DNA of 64,000 bases from positions 372,001 to 436,000 of the forward strand of contig JAIXSE010000016.1 of the NCBI GenBank assembly GCA_027484825.1, read 5' to 3'. The notes under the pieces were generated by a model. It made no database searches. It was not told where the DNA came from and was given only the letters and a program-made list of their open reading frames with translations. A program made the position numbers and the translations under genes. Positions 1-8,128 of the stretch are shown here, piece by piece (position 1 is the stretch's first letter; each line of letters begins with the position of its first letter). This DNA is from Rubrivivax sp. GTDB taxonomy: Bacteria > Pseudomonadota > Gammaproteobacteria > Burkholderiales > Burkholderiaceae_C.

Positions 1-203
1 GTTTGGGGGCCGGGCAGCTGCACCGGCAGGTTGCGGCGCATTCTAGCCGCGTGGCGCTAAAAAAGAACGGTCGTGCTTTTCCGTGGGATGAGGAATAGAG
101 AGCTGCGCCGAATTCCCCGGCAGGTGGCTCTCCCGCCCGGTAGATGCCCGAGGGGGCAGGGCACCGTAGGATCGAGACTGACCCAGAGACTTATGGAGTT
201 CCC

Positions 204-605
204 ATGACCATCCACATCCAGCGTGACAAGACCGGCCCGATGCGCCAGACCGTGCGCATTCGCCAGCATCAGTTGACGGCCGACCAGCCTGTGGCCGGCG
301 GGGGAGAAGACGCCGGCCCGGACGCGCACGACCTCTATGACGCGGCGCTGGGCACCTGCAAGGCCTTGACGGTGCTCTGGTATGCCAACCGCAAGGGGTT
401 GCCGCTGGAAGATGTGCTGGTGCAGGTGGACCGGGACGGGTCTCGGGAGCGGGAGGGCGTTTACAAGCTCAAGGCCACCTTGACCCTGGTGGGGCCGCTC
501 ACCCCGGAGGACCGCGAACGCCTGCTGCAGGTGGCGGGCAAGTGCCCGGTCCACAAGCTCATGACGGAAGTGACCACCGAGATCGAAACGGTTCTGGCGG
601 ACTGA
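204..605 (+). CDS. OsmC/Ohr-family protein
   Basis: A 133-residue protein of the OsmC family, whose members reduce organic hydroperoxides with a pair of reactive cysteines. The two expected cysteines are visible: Cys52 in LGTCKALT at the start of the central helix and Cys114 in GKCPVHK, with the usual spacing of about 60 residues. The ATG at 204 is chosen because GGAG lies just upstream (195-198) and the homologous part starts there; an upstream in-frame ATG at 144 would add 20 residues without family character. It stands alone ahead of the SDR gene. Family assignment is firm; the substrate is not known. Confidence 0.88.
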   Translation: MTIHIQRDKTGPMRQTVRIRQHQLTADQPVAGGGEDAGPDAHDLYDAALGTCKALTVLWYANRKGLPLEDVLVQVDRDGSREREGVYKLKATLTLVGPLTPEDRERLLQVAGKCPVHKLMTEVTTEIETVLAD

Positions 606-737
606 CGGTCACAGGGCCCGGGGCTGACGCCGGGCAAGGTCCGACGCATCCGTGACGTGAGGCGCCCCGGTGGCGTGCTATCGTGAACCCCAACACTTTC
701 CTGGGTCACCGAGCAGCCTCTACGAGAGACCTTTGCC

Positions 738-1520
738 ATGAGCTACAGCATTGATCTGGAGGGCCGTGTGGCCCTCGTCACCGGCGCGTCCAGCGGGTTG
801 GGCGCGCAATTCGCGAAGACCTTGTCCAAGGCGGGTGCCTGTGTGGTGCTGGCGGCCCGGCGGGTGGAACGGCTGAAGGCCCTGCGGGCCGAAATCGAGG
901 CCGGTGGCGGAGACGCCCATGTGGTGAGCATGGACGTGACCGACATCGACAGCATCGCCGCCGCCGTGGCGCGGGCGGAAACCGAAGTCGGCACGCTGGA
1001 CATCCTGATCAACAACTCCGGCGTCAGCACCACCCAGCGCTTGACCGAGGTCACGCCGGACGACTACGACTACGTCATGGACACCAACGTCCGCGGCGCG
1101 TTCTTCGTGGCGCAGGAAGTTGGCAAGCGCATGCTGGCCCGGGCCCGCGGCGCGGCGCCGGGCACGTACACCGGCGGGCGTATCGTCAACATCGCGTCCA
1201 TGGCGGGCCTGCGGGTGCTGTCGCAGATCGGCGTGTACGCCATGAGCAAGGCGGCGGTCATCCACATGACCCGCGCCATGGCGCTGGAATGGGGCAAGTA
1301 CGACATCAATGTCAACGCCATCTGCCCCGGCTACATCGACACCGAAATCAACCATCACCACTGGCAGACCGATCAGGGCCGCAAGCTGGTGGAGCTGCTG
1401 CCCCGCAAGCGGGTCGGGCAGCCGCAGGACCTGGACACCACGCTGCTGATGCTCTGCGCCAAGGAGAGCCGTTTCATCAATGGGGCGGTCATCCAGGCGG
1501 ACGACGGATTTGGTGTCTGA
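738..1520 (+). CDS. SDR family NAD(P)-dependent oxidoreductase
   Basis: A 260-residue classical short-chain dehydrogenase/reductase, a soluble cytosolic enzyme. Visible motifs are the Rossmann glycine motif TGASSGLG (residues 15-22), NNSG in the middle, the catalytic serine region NIASMAG, and the YAMSK catalytic Tyr167/Lys171 pair. Length is normal for the family. Only 2 bases separate it from the YceH gene, so the two are probably cotranscribed. The substrate cannot be told from sequence; 3-oxoacyl-type reductions are common in this family and a thioesterase gene follows, but this is only suggestive. Confidence 0.92.
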   Translation: MSYSIDLEGRVALVTGASSGLGAQFAKTLSKAGACVVLAARRVERLKALRAEIEAGGGDAHVVSMDVTDIDSIAAAVARAETEVGTLDILINNSGVSTTQRLTEVTPDDYDYVMDTNVRGAFFVAQEVGKRMLARARGAAPGTYTGGRIVNIASMAGLRVLSQIGVYAMSKAAVIHMTRAMALEWGKYDINVNAICPGYIDTEINHHHWQTDQGRKLVELLPRKRVGQPQDLDTTLLMLCAKESRFINGAVIQADDGFGV

Positions 1521-1522
1521 GC

Positions 1523-2185
1523 ATGGCCTTGCGTGAATTGAGCGCGCTGGAAGCGCGAGTGCTGGCGGTGCTGGTGGAGAAGGCCTTCACCGTTCCGGAC
1601 AGTTATCCGATGTCGCTGAACAGCCTGACCCTGGGCGTGAATCAGAAGACGGCGCGGGACCCGGTGATGAATGCGTCCGAAGCCGATGTGGCTGCGGCGC
1701 TGGATGAACTCAAGGCGATGAGCCTGGTCAACACCGTCAGCGGCAGCCGCGTGCTGCGGTTTGAACACAACATGAAGCGGGTGCTGGGCATTCCAGGGCA
1801 GGCCGAGGCCTTGCTGACGGTGCTGATGCTGCGCGGCCCGCAGACGGCTGCTGAGCTGCGGCTTAATGCCGAGCGCATTCACAAGTTTGCGGATGTGTCT
1901 TCCGTGGAAGGCTTCCTGGATGAGCTGGCGGCGCGGGAGCCCCCCATGGCGCGCAAGCTGCCGCGCGCGCCCGGGGCGCGGGAGCAACGCTGGGCGCATC
2001 TGCTGAGTGGGGAGCCCGACGTTCCCGCAGGCGGGGGCGCTGGTGGGTTTGCCGGCTCTGCTGTAACGGCTGCGCCGGCCGGCCCCGATCCTCGCGATGA
2101 GGAGATTGCCGCGCTGCGCGCCGATGTCGAGCAGTTGAAGGCTGCCGTGGCACGGCTTCAGACTGAGCTGGGCATGACCCCATGA
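1523..2185 (+). CDS. YceH family protein (DUF480)
   Basis: A 220-residue protein matching the YceH/DUF480 family: it opens with the typical segment LSALEARVLAVLVEK, followed by a tandem winged-helix arrangement (about residues 1-160). The C-terminus is a Gly/Ala-rich linker and a short coiled coil (about residues 185-215: EEIAALRADVEQLKAAVARL). The start at 1523 lies 2 bases after the SDR stop; a longer reading frame begins inside the SDR gene but that part is out of family. Its stop overlaps the next start (ATGA at 2182). The function of YceH proteins is not established; the fold suggests DNA binding or a protein-interaction role. Confidence 0.87.
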   Translation: MALRELSALEARVLAVLVEKAFTVPDSYPMSLNSLTLGVNQKTARDPVMNASEADVAAALDELKAMSLVNTVSGSRVLRFEHNMKRVLGIPGQAEALLTVLMLRGPQTAAELRLNAERIHKFADVSSVEGFLDELAAREPPMARKLPRAPGAREQRWAHLLSGEPDVPAGGGAGGFAGSAVTAAPAGPDPRDEEIAALRADVEQLKAAVARLQTELGMTP

Positions 2186-2601
2186 GATTCGAGATCCCCG
2201 AGTCGAAGAAACTGGTGCATGAAATGCGCATCCAGATTCGGTGGGGTGACATGGATGCGATGGGGCATGTCAACAATACGGTGTACTTTCGCTATCTCGA
2301 GATGGCGCGGGTGGAATGGCTGGAGAGCCTGGGCGGTGCGCCCAGCCCGGACGGGCAGGGGCCGGTCATCGTCAATGCCTTCTGCAACTTCTATCGGCAG
2401 GTGACCTACCCGGGCGAACTGATCGCGCGGCACTATGTGTCGTCGCCGGGGCGCTCGAGTTTTGACACCTGGATCACTTTGGAGCGGGCCGACGAGCCTG
2501 GCGTGATCTGCGCGGCTGGCGGCGCCACCACGGTGTGGCAGGATGCCGCGCTGCAAAAGTCGGTGGAACTACCCGCCTGGCTGAGGGGGCACCTGACATG
2601 A
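2182..2601 (+). CDS. acyl-CoA thioesterase (4HBT/YbgC-like hotdog fold)
   Basis: A 139-residue single-hotdog thioesterase. The catalytic signature DMDAMGHVNN (about residues 20-29), with the Asp that activates water, is followed by YFRYLEMARVEWL, typical of 4-hydroxybenzoyl-CoA thioesterase/YbgC relatives. It hydrolyses acyl-CoA thioesters in the cytosol; chain preference is unknown. The start overlaps the YceH stop by 4 bases (ATGA) and its own stop overlaps the next start in the same way, so this is a translationally coupled operon member. Confidence 0.9.
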   Translation: MRFEIPESKKLVHEMRIQIRWGDMDAMGHVNNTVYFRYLEMARVEWLESLGGAPSPDGQGPVIVNAFCNFYRQVTYPGELIARHYVSSPGRSSFDTWITLERADEPGVICAAGGATTVWQDAALQKSVELPAWLRGHLT

Positions 2602-2846
2602 ACATGAAACCCACCGGGAAGCAGCGGGCCATCGGGCTGCTGGCGGCGGCGCTGATGGCGCTGGTCTTCATCTGGCTGATCAACAGCGGGGCCAAGCAGC
2701 TGATGGACTGGCTGACCGAGCTGCCTAACAAGAAGCAGTCGGATGTGCGGGCGGTGATCGGGGTGCTGCTGGCCCTGGTGCTGCCCTTGGCCGCGTGCAG
2801 GCTGCGACGGGCACGGCGGGGCAAGTCCTCCGACCCGCGGGCATGA
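2598..2846 (+). CDS. small two-helix membrane protein
   Basis: An 82-residue hypothetical protein. Two hydrophobic stretches (about residues 11-29 and 53-68) suggest two transmembrane helices, separated by a polar loop containing LPNKKQSD and followed by a basic tail (RLRRARRGK). The ATG at 2598 overlaps the thioesterase stop (ATGA), so it is the last member of that operon. No family is recognised and no function is proposed. Confidence 0.65.
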   Translation: MNMKPTGKQRAIGLLAAALMALVFIWLINSGAKQLMDWLTELPNKKQSDVRAVIGVLLALVLPLAACRLRRARRGKSSDPRA

Positions 2847-2867
2847 CCTGACTCGTTGTAATAATTT

Positions 2868-2892
2868 GAGCCCGCACGCTTCAAGTGGGCTC
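2868..2892 (+). terminator. possible weak hairpin after the thioesterase operon
   Basis: GAGCCC..AC and GTGGGCTC flank a 7-base loop (GCTTCAA) with a two-base bulge, 22 bases after the operon stop. No T-run follows, so if it ends transcription it does so poorly or with Rho. Confidence 0.3.
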
Positions 2893-2984
2893 GTTGGTGC
2901 CGGGGCGGGGCGGCATCCGGCTTGGATTCGGGCGGGATTACCAGGGGAGGGCCAGCGCAGCCCCCAAAGTGACTTTAGACAATT

Positions 2985-2997
2985 CCCGGTGACCGGG
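2985..2997. promoter_or_regulatory. perfect palindrome upstream of vgrG
   Basis: CCCGGTGACCGGG is a perfect 6-1-6 inverted repeat about 40 bases upstream of the VgrG start, in the 191-base gap before the T6SS island. Its size and place suit an operator for a dimeric regulator, but GC-rich palindromes occur by chance in such DNA. No convincing sigma-70 or sigma-54 promoter could be fixed next to it. Confidence 0.25.
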
Positions 2998-3037
2998 TAC
3001 CCCCCTAATCTGACGGCTGGACGATCAGGCCCAGCCC

Positions 3038-5182
3038 ATGCCCGCACCGACACCTTTCCGACTCAAGACTGCCCTGCCCGAAGACACGCTGCGCGTGCAC
3101 ACCTGCACGGTGCGTGAAGCGTTGAGCGACCTGGGCGAGACCAGCCTGACGCTGCTCAGCGACCGCAAGGACATCCAGGCCGCCGAGCTGCTCGGCAAGC
3201 AGGCGTCGCTGACCGTGGCGCTGCGCGATGACGTGCCCCGTCATGTCAGCGGTTACGTCACGCGTTTTGCCCGCAGCGGCTTCGAGGGTAAGCACAGCGT
3301 CTATCAGATGACGCTCAAGCCCTGGCCCTGGCTGATGACGCGAACCGCCGACTGCCGCATCTTCCAGGAGATGACGGTGCCGGACATCGTCAAGCTGGTG
3401 TTTGACGACCACCCGGTGGCGCGTTTTGAGCTCAAGCTCATGCGCCCCTACCGCACCTGGAACTACTGCGTCCAGTACCGGGAGACGGACTTCAACTTCA
3501 TTGCCCGGCTGCTGGAGCATGAGGGCATCTATTGGTACATCCAGCACGACGAGTCCGGCCACAAGATGGTGCTGTGCGACTCCGCCAGTGCTCACGACGC
3601 CGTGCCCAGCTGCGCCACGCTGCCCTTTTATGGCGGCAATGGACAAGTGCCGCCGCAACTGGAGCATGTGTCGCAATGGGCCAATGTGCAGTGCGTGCAA
3701 CCTGGCAAGGTCGTCATCACGGATTACGACTTCCAGCGCCCGTCCAGTTCCCTGCAGACCAGCCAGGCCCGCAAGCGGGACTACGACCTGTCCGACGGGG
3801 AGATCTTCGACTACCCGGGCGGCTACATCCAGAACGGGGACGGCGCACAGTATGCGGAAGACCGGCTGGATGAGTTGCAAAGCGCTTACGACCTCTACGA
3901 CGGCGTGACCAATGCACAGGGTGTCCATACCGGGCATTTGCTGACGCTCAACCGGCATCCGAGTGACGACCAGAACATTCAATATCTGGTCACGTCCACG
4001 TCGCTGCATCTGCGTCAGGCGGTGAGTGAAGCGGGGTCCGGCTCCACGGACTTGAGCTGCAGCTTCAATTGCATTCCTGCGGCGCAGCAATACCGTCCGA
4101 CGCGGCGCACCCCCAAGCCGGTGGTGCCCGGGCCGCAGACGGCCATCGTGACTGGCCCGGCCGGCGAGGAAATTCACACCGATAAATTTGGCCGGGTGAA
4201 GGTGCAGTTCCATTGGGACCGGCGCGGTCAACACAATGAGCAGAGCTCGTGCTGGGTGAGCGTGGCGCATCCGTGGGCCGGGTCCAACTTCGGCGGGGTG
4301 CACATTCCGCGGATTGGGCAGGAGGTGATCGTTGGGTTCCTGGAAGGGGATCCGGATGCGCCGATCATCATCGGACGGACCTACAACGGCGAGAACCTTC
4401 CGCCGTGGGACCTCCCGGCCAATGCCACGCAGAGCGGCTTCCTGACGCGATCGACCAAAGGCGGGGGGTATGGCAATGCCAATGCCATCCGCTTCGAGGA
4501 CAAGAAGGGGGAAGAGCAGGTCTGGATCCACGCGGAGAAGAACCAGGACATCGAGGTCGAGAACGACGAGACGCATTGGGTCGGCCGGGATCGGACCAAG
4601 ACCATCGACCGGCATGAAACGACGCTGGTGAAGGGGAACCGCACTGAGACGGTCAATCTGGATGAAACGATCACGGTGCATCAGAACCGCACGGAGCGGG
4701 TGGATCTGGACGAGAAGGTCTCGATCGGGTTGAACCGCACCGAAGACGTCGGGGTGAATGAGACGATTTCGATTGGGTCGAATCGGTCGGTGACGATTGG
4801 GGGGATGAAGACCGAGACGGTGACGCTGGCCAAGGCGGAGACGATTGGGCTTGGGAAGGCCGAAACCATTGGCTTGGGAAAGGCGCTTTCCATTGGCGCG
4901 GCCTATCAAACCACGGTAGGGGGGCTAATGAACACCAGCGTCGGACTGACGCAGGGCACGCAGGTGGGGCGCAGCAAGACCACCAACGTGGGCACCAGCT
5001 ACACGATCACAGCCGGGGAAGAGTTCAGCCTAACCGTGGGCAAGGCCAGCATTGTGATGAAGGCGGACGGCACCATCACCATCAATGGACACGATATCAA
5101 CGTACTGGCGAGTGGACAGTACTATGGTGAGTCCAAGGGTGACATGCAGTTCAAGGGCAAGAACATCAAGAACAACGCATAA
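3038..5182 (+). CDS. vgrG: type VI secretion system spike protein VgrG
   Basis: A 714-residue VgrG (TssI), the trimeric T6SS spike tip. The N-terminal half is gp27-like (FRLKTALPEDTLRVHTC onward, with the RETDFNFIARLLEHEGIYW signature near residue 150). The gp5-like OB region follows (GRVKVQFHWDRRG, then QEVIVGFLEGDPDAPIIIGRTYN near residue 440). After about residue 480 comes a beta-helix of imperfect repeats with alternating RTE/NRTE and ETI/ETV elements, then a short tail ending NIKNNA. There is no added C-terminal enzyme domain, so this is a cargo-carrying rather than an evolved VgrG. It heads a cluster of adaptor, effector and immunity genes; no core tss genes are in the window. Confidence 0.95.
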   Translation: MPAPTPFRLKTALPEDTLRVHTCTVREALSDLGETSLTLLSDRKDIQAAELLGKQASLTVALRDDVPRHVSGYVTRFARSGFEGKHSVYQMTLKPWPWLMTRTADCRIFQEMTVPDIVKLVFDDHPVARFELKLMRPYRTWNYCVQYRETDFNFIARLLEHEGIYWYIQHDESGHKMVLCDSASAHDAVPSCATLPFYGGNGQVPPQLEHVSQWANVQCVQPGKVVITDYDFQRPSSSLQTSQARKRDYDLSDGEIFDYPGGYIQNGDGAQYAEDRLDELQSAYDLYDGVTNAQGVHTGHLLTLNRHPSDDQNIQYLVTSTSLHLRQAVSEAGSGSTDLSCSFNCIPAAQQYRPTRRTPKPVVPGPQTAIVTGPAGEEIHTDKFGRVKVQFHWDRRGQHNEQSSCWVSVAHPWAGSNFGGVHIPRIGQEVIVGFLEGDPDAPIIIGRTYNGENLPPWDLPANATQSGFLTRSTKGGGYGNANAIRFEDKKGEEQVWIHAEKNQDIEVENDETHWVGRDRTKTIDRHETTLVKGNRTETVNLDETITVHQNRTERVDLDEKVSIGLNRTEDVGVNETISIGSNRSVTIGGMKTETVTLAKAETIGLGKAETIGLGKALSIGAAYQTTVGGLMNTSVGLTQGTQVGRSKTTNVGTSYTITAGEEFSLTVGKASIVMKADGTITINGHDINVLASGQYYGESKGDMQFKGKNIKNNA

Positions 5183-5199
5183 GTGCGCAGAGGCCGTCA

Positions 5200-5772
5200 A
5201 TGTCAAAAATGTCTGCTTCTCAGACCCCCGCTGCCGCGCCTGTCGCAGTCGAAGGCGAGGCTAGCACTCTGATGCACACCTTGATGCAAGGGCAAGCGCG
5301 CGGGCTTGGTGCCGTTACCGTACCCGCAACGCCGGACGCGAGTCATTCCATCTTGATCGGAGAATTGCTGGCGTACACGGACGGCGAAGCGCCGCAGGTG
5401 CGTTGGGCGACAGGGCCCCAGGAGGGTGTGCCGGCGATGAGTCTGGTGCCGATCCGTGTCGACCATGTTGGTGCACCGCTTGCGCTGAGTTTCGGCGCGG
5501 GCATGGCGCAGCCATTGATTTTGGGGCTGCTCTGGCAGCCGGGGGCCGGGCAGCAACGACCCGTGGATGATGTCCGTGCCGTCCACGTCGAGTGCGATGG
5601 CAAGGTGGCGCAGGAGGTGGTGATCGGTGCCACACAGCAGCTCACGCTTCACTGCGGCGATGCCAGCATTACGCTGACCGCGGACGGCCAAATCCTCATG
5701 CGCGGCGAGTACATCAGCAGTCACGCCACAGGCACCCAGCGCATCAAAGGCGCGGCTGTGCGCATCAACTGA
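5200..5772 (+). CDS. DUF6484-like T6SS accessory protein
   Basis: A 190-residue protein 17 bases after vgrG. The middle (SILIGELLAYTDGEAPQVRW, then PLALSFGAGMAQPLILGLL) and the C-terminus (a beta-rich run with CGDASITLTADGQILMRGEYI) look like VgrG's own beta-helix tail and match my recollection of the DUF6484 family found next to VgrG. It probably helps seat cargo on the spike. The family name is from memory; the T6SS link rests on position and on the VgrG-like C-terminal beta pattern. Confidence 0.72.
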   Translation: MSKMSASQTPAAAPVAVEGEASTLMHTLMQGQARGLGAVTVPATPDASHSILIGELLAYTDGEAPQVRWATGPQEGVPAMSLVPIRVDHVGAPLALSFGAGMAQPLILGLLWQPGAGQQRPVDDVRAVHVECDGKVAQEVVIGATQQLTLHCGDASITLTADGQILMRGEYISSHATGTQRIKGAAVRIN

Positions 5773-5780
5773 GGCACGGC

Positions 5781-7019
5781 ATGCAGGTGGTCAACAATAG
5801 TCTCTGCGCAGTCGACGCGACGCAGGCCATCGATGCTTCCGGCAAGCCGTGGCTGACCGTGATTGCTAAGGGCACTTATGTGCTGCCCGACTTGGCCGAT
5901 GGCGCGGAGCCCCCCTTCGCGCTAAGACCGGAGCGCAGCCGCGGACTGTTGCTCTCCGACGAATTCGTCGGCGAACCTGGATATACCGCACCGACTTTTG
6001 AGGCCGATCTAGCGCCGTTCAAGCCGCGCTGCGACCTCGTGTTCAAGGGCAGCGCCTACACGCCGTTCAATCACGGTCGGCCCCAGGCCGTTTCATCGGT
6101 CGATGTGGCGCTGCGGCTGCAAAACGTGCAGGGGCAGGCGGTTGTCGACAAACGACTGCGCGTGCATGGAAAACGCCAGTGGCTTCGCCAAGACAGCGCA
6201 TGGGAACTCTCTATCGGGGAAGTATTTCTAGAGCAGCCCTTGCACTATGGCATTGCCTTCGGAGGTGCCTGGTCCCACGACGATCTTGGGACGCAGGATT
6301 CTTCAGTGCGGCTGGTCCATCCAATGAACTTGGTGGGCCGTGGCTTTGCGCAGGATGCGTTTCTCGATCTGTTGAAGAACACGCCCGCGCATCAGACGGA
6401 ACGCTGGTTAGATGGACGCCTCGAGGTAGCGCAGAGTCCTGATATGCCCCTGGCGCCGGCGGCATTCGGGCCTGTGGCGCGTGCTTGGCAGCCGCGTCTG
6501 CAATGGGCGGGTACCTACGACCAGCATTGGAAGGACGAGATATTTCCGCTGTTGCCGCCGGACTTTGATGAACGCTTTCACCAAGTCGCGCCGGAAGATC
6601 AGCAGTTGGATTATCCGCAGGGTGGTGAACTGATCACATTGGTAAATTTGACGTCCTCGTCTGCACAAACTGCGCGGTCGCCGCTTGCGCAATATCGTTT
6701 TCGTTTGCCCAAGCGGCGTTTGGCCATGGCCATGCTGACGCGTCAACGGGACACCGTAATGCTGCAACCTCACATCGACACACTGGTGGTGGATACAGAC
6801 GCCATGAGGCTCCACGTGACTTGGCGCGCCCGTACACGGCTGCGGCGTAGTCTCAATGAGGTGCACACTGTGGTCGTTGGTCCGTATAGCAGTCGTTGGT
6901 GGTATGGGCAGGTGAGTGGCAACTCGGATTGCGCAACCTGTGGCGGTCCTCAACCGGCCGACATTAGAGATGGGTTAGAAAGCACTCATTCAGGCGAAAC
7001 CGAGGCGGACATGGCATGA
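5781..7019 (+). CDS. DUF2169 domain protein, T6SS effector adaptor
   Basis: A 412-residue protein with the layout of DUF2169 proteins, which are adaptors or chaperones that load effectors on VgrG/PAAR spikes. Visible features are an N-terminal beta-rich segment (LTVIAKGTYVLPD), CDLVFKGSAYTPFNHGRP near residue 80, the GIAFGGAWSHDD region, and PLLPPDFDERFHQVAPEDQ near residue 258. The ATG at 5781 lies 8 bases after the DUF6484 stop; earlier in-frame codons lie inside that gene. The stop overlaps the next start (ATGA at 7016). It presumably serves the GHH nuclease effector downstream. Confidence 0.85.
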   Translation: MQVVNNSLCAVDATQAIDASGKPWLTVIAKGTYVLPDLADGAEPPFALRPERSRGLLLSDEFVGEPGYTAPTFEADLAPFKPRCDLVFKGSAYTPFNHGRPQAVSSVDVALRLQNVQGQAVVDKRLRVHGKRQWLRQDSAWELSIGEVFLEQPLHYGIAFGGAWSHDDLGTQDSSVRLVHPMNLVGRGFAQDAFLDLLKNTPAHQTERWLDGRLEVAQSPDMPLAPAAFGPVARAWQPRLQWAGTYDQHWKDEIFPLLPPDFDERFHQVAPEDQQLDYPQGGELITLVNLTSSSAQTARSPLAQYRFRLPKRRLAMAMLTRQRDTVMLQPHIDTLVVDTDAMRLHVTWRARTRLRRSLNEVHTVVVGPYSSRWWYGQVSGNSDCATCGGPQPADIRDGLESTHSGETEADMA

Positions 7020-8092
7020 ACGAACGCCGTGCTATCGCTGTTGTGTCGGCAGGCGTGGTTTGCGCCGTTGGCTTGAGCTGGCCGTCGTCCTGTGCTGCCA
7101 TGCGCGCTGGGTTGGACGGGTTCCGAGAGACCGACTTTGTCGATGAGGTGGGGCAGCCTTTGCTCGGCGCCCGGATTGGGGACGAATGGCTGGGGCTTAG
7201 TGAATCTGGGGGAGAGAGCGTCCATGGCGGTGTAACCCGTACAGCCACGTTGGCGGTGCGTGCAGCCAGGGAGGCTGCCGCGCGCGCAGGAGGGCTGATT
7301 GCAGGCCGTTGCGTGTTCCTCTTGCTGGCTTCGGACCCTGATCGCGCGGGCTACTCCGCAGACGAACTGAAGGACTGCTATGACGCCTGCGAAGCATCCA
7401 TCGGTCATCGCTTTCATGCGGCCAGCGCGATTCTTCCTTGGGGTGTTGCCGGACTTGCAGCAGCCTTTGAACGCGCAAGAGCCTCACTAGAACTGGCTGA
7501 CGTCGATCACGTGATGCTGCTAGGTGTCGATACGCTATTGGAAGCTGCGGATATTCAGCGACATCTCTCGCAGCGGCGATTGCTGTCCAGCCAGCAGAGC
7601 GACGGTTTCATCTCTGGTGAGGCTAGTGCCGCACTCGTTCTGAGGCGGTGGACCGCCGAATCAGCACGACCGGATCTCCAGTCTGTGCTGGTGCTTAGAG
7701 GTGCTGCGGAAGCGCCGGAGCCTGCAAGTCTGGAGAGTGGGGAACCAAATCACGGTAAGGGCCTTGCCAGTGCCCTGCGTATGGCGCTTTCCCAAGCCGA
7801 ATTGCATGCTCATGAGATCAACCACAGGCTCTATACCTCGGCCGGAGAATCCTTCTTCATGGACGAGTCAACCTATGCATGGTCACGTGTCTTGCGTGAG
7901 CGAGAGCCGCGCGGCTATACGGAACCATTGGTTGGGGCACACGTAGGGCTTTGTGGCGCCGCGCAGGGGCCCCTGGCGGTTGCACTTGCACTCGACATGC
8001 TCAGGAAAAGATGGGCCTCTGGTGGCAATTTCTTATTCCACGCCGCAGATTCTGGTGAGCGCCGCTGCGCGCTCGTCCTGCAGGGCGCTTAA
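7016..8092 (+). CDS. beta-ketoacyl-synthase-like T6SS accessory protein, probably non-catalytic
   Basis: A 358-residue thiolase-fold protein resembling beta-ketoacyl-ACP synthases (IAVVSAGVVCAVGLSW at the start; an alternating strand/helix pattern; GEASAALVLRRW near residue 205). In true synthases the nucleophile lies in a segment like TACATG before a long helix. The equivalent place here (HAASAILPWGVAGLAAAFERA) has no cysteine, so condensing activity is unlikely. Ketosynthase-like genes of this kind accompany DUF2169 and DUF4150 genes in T6SS cargo clusters. It overlaps the DUF2169 stop by 4 bases. The role is unknown; a scaffold or chaperone task for the effector is an inference. Confidence 0.75.
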   Translation: MNERRAIAVVSAGVVCAVGLSWPSSCAAMRAGLDGFRETDFVDEVGQPLLGARIGDEWLGLSESGGESVHGGVTRTATLAVRAAREAAARAGGLIAGRCVFLLLASDPDRAGYSADELKDCYDACEASIGHRFHAASAILPWGVAGLAAAFERARASLELADVDHVMLLGVDTLLEAADIQRHLSQRRLLSSQQSDGFISGEASAALVLRRWTAESARPDLQSVLVLRGAAEAPEPASLESGEPNHGKGLASALRMALSQAELHAHEINHRLYTSAGESFFMDESTYAWSRVLREREPRGYTEPLVGAHVGLCGAAQGPLAVALALDMLRKRWASGGNFLFHAADSGERRCALVLQGA

Positions 8093-8128
8093 AAGCCATT
8101 AGTCGGCTATAAGGAACCTGATTTCACC

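Noticed and set aside
3005-4909. 634-codon open frame antisense to vgrG
   Set aside because: It mirrors the VgrG coding sequence in a GC-rich genome; its translation is low in family character and the plus strand is a clear VgrG.
4560-5180. Possible toxin extension on VgrG
   Set aside because: The C-terminus is only beta-helix repeats and a short tail; there is no additional enzyme domain.
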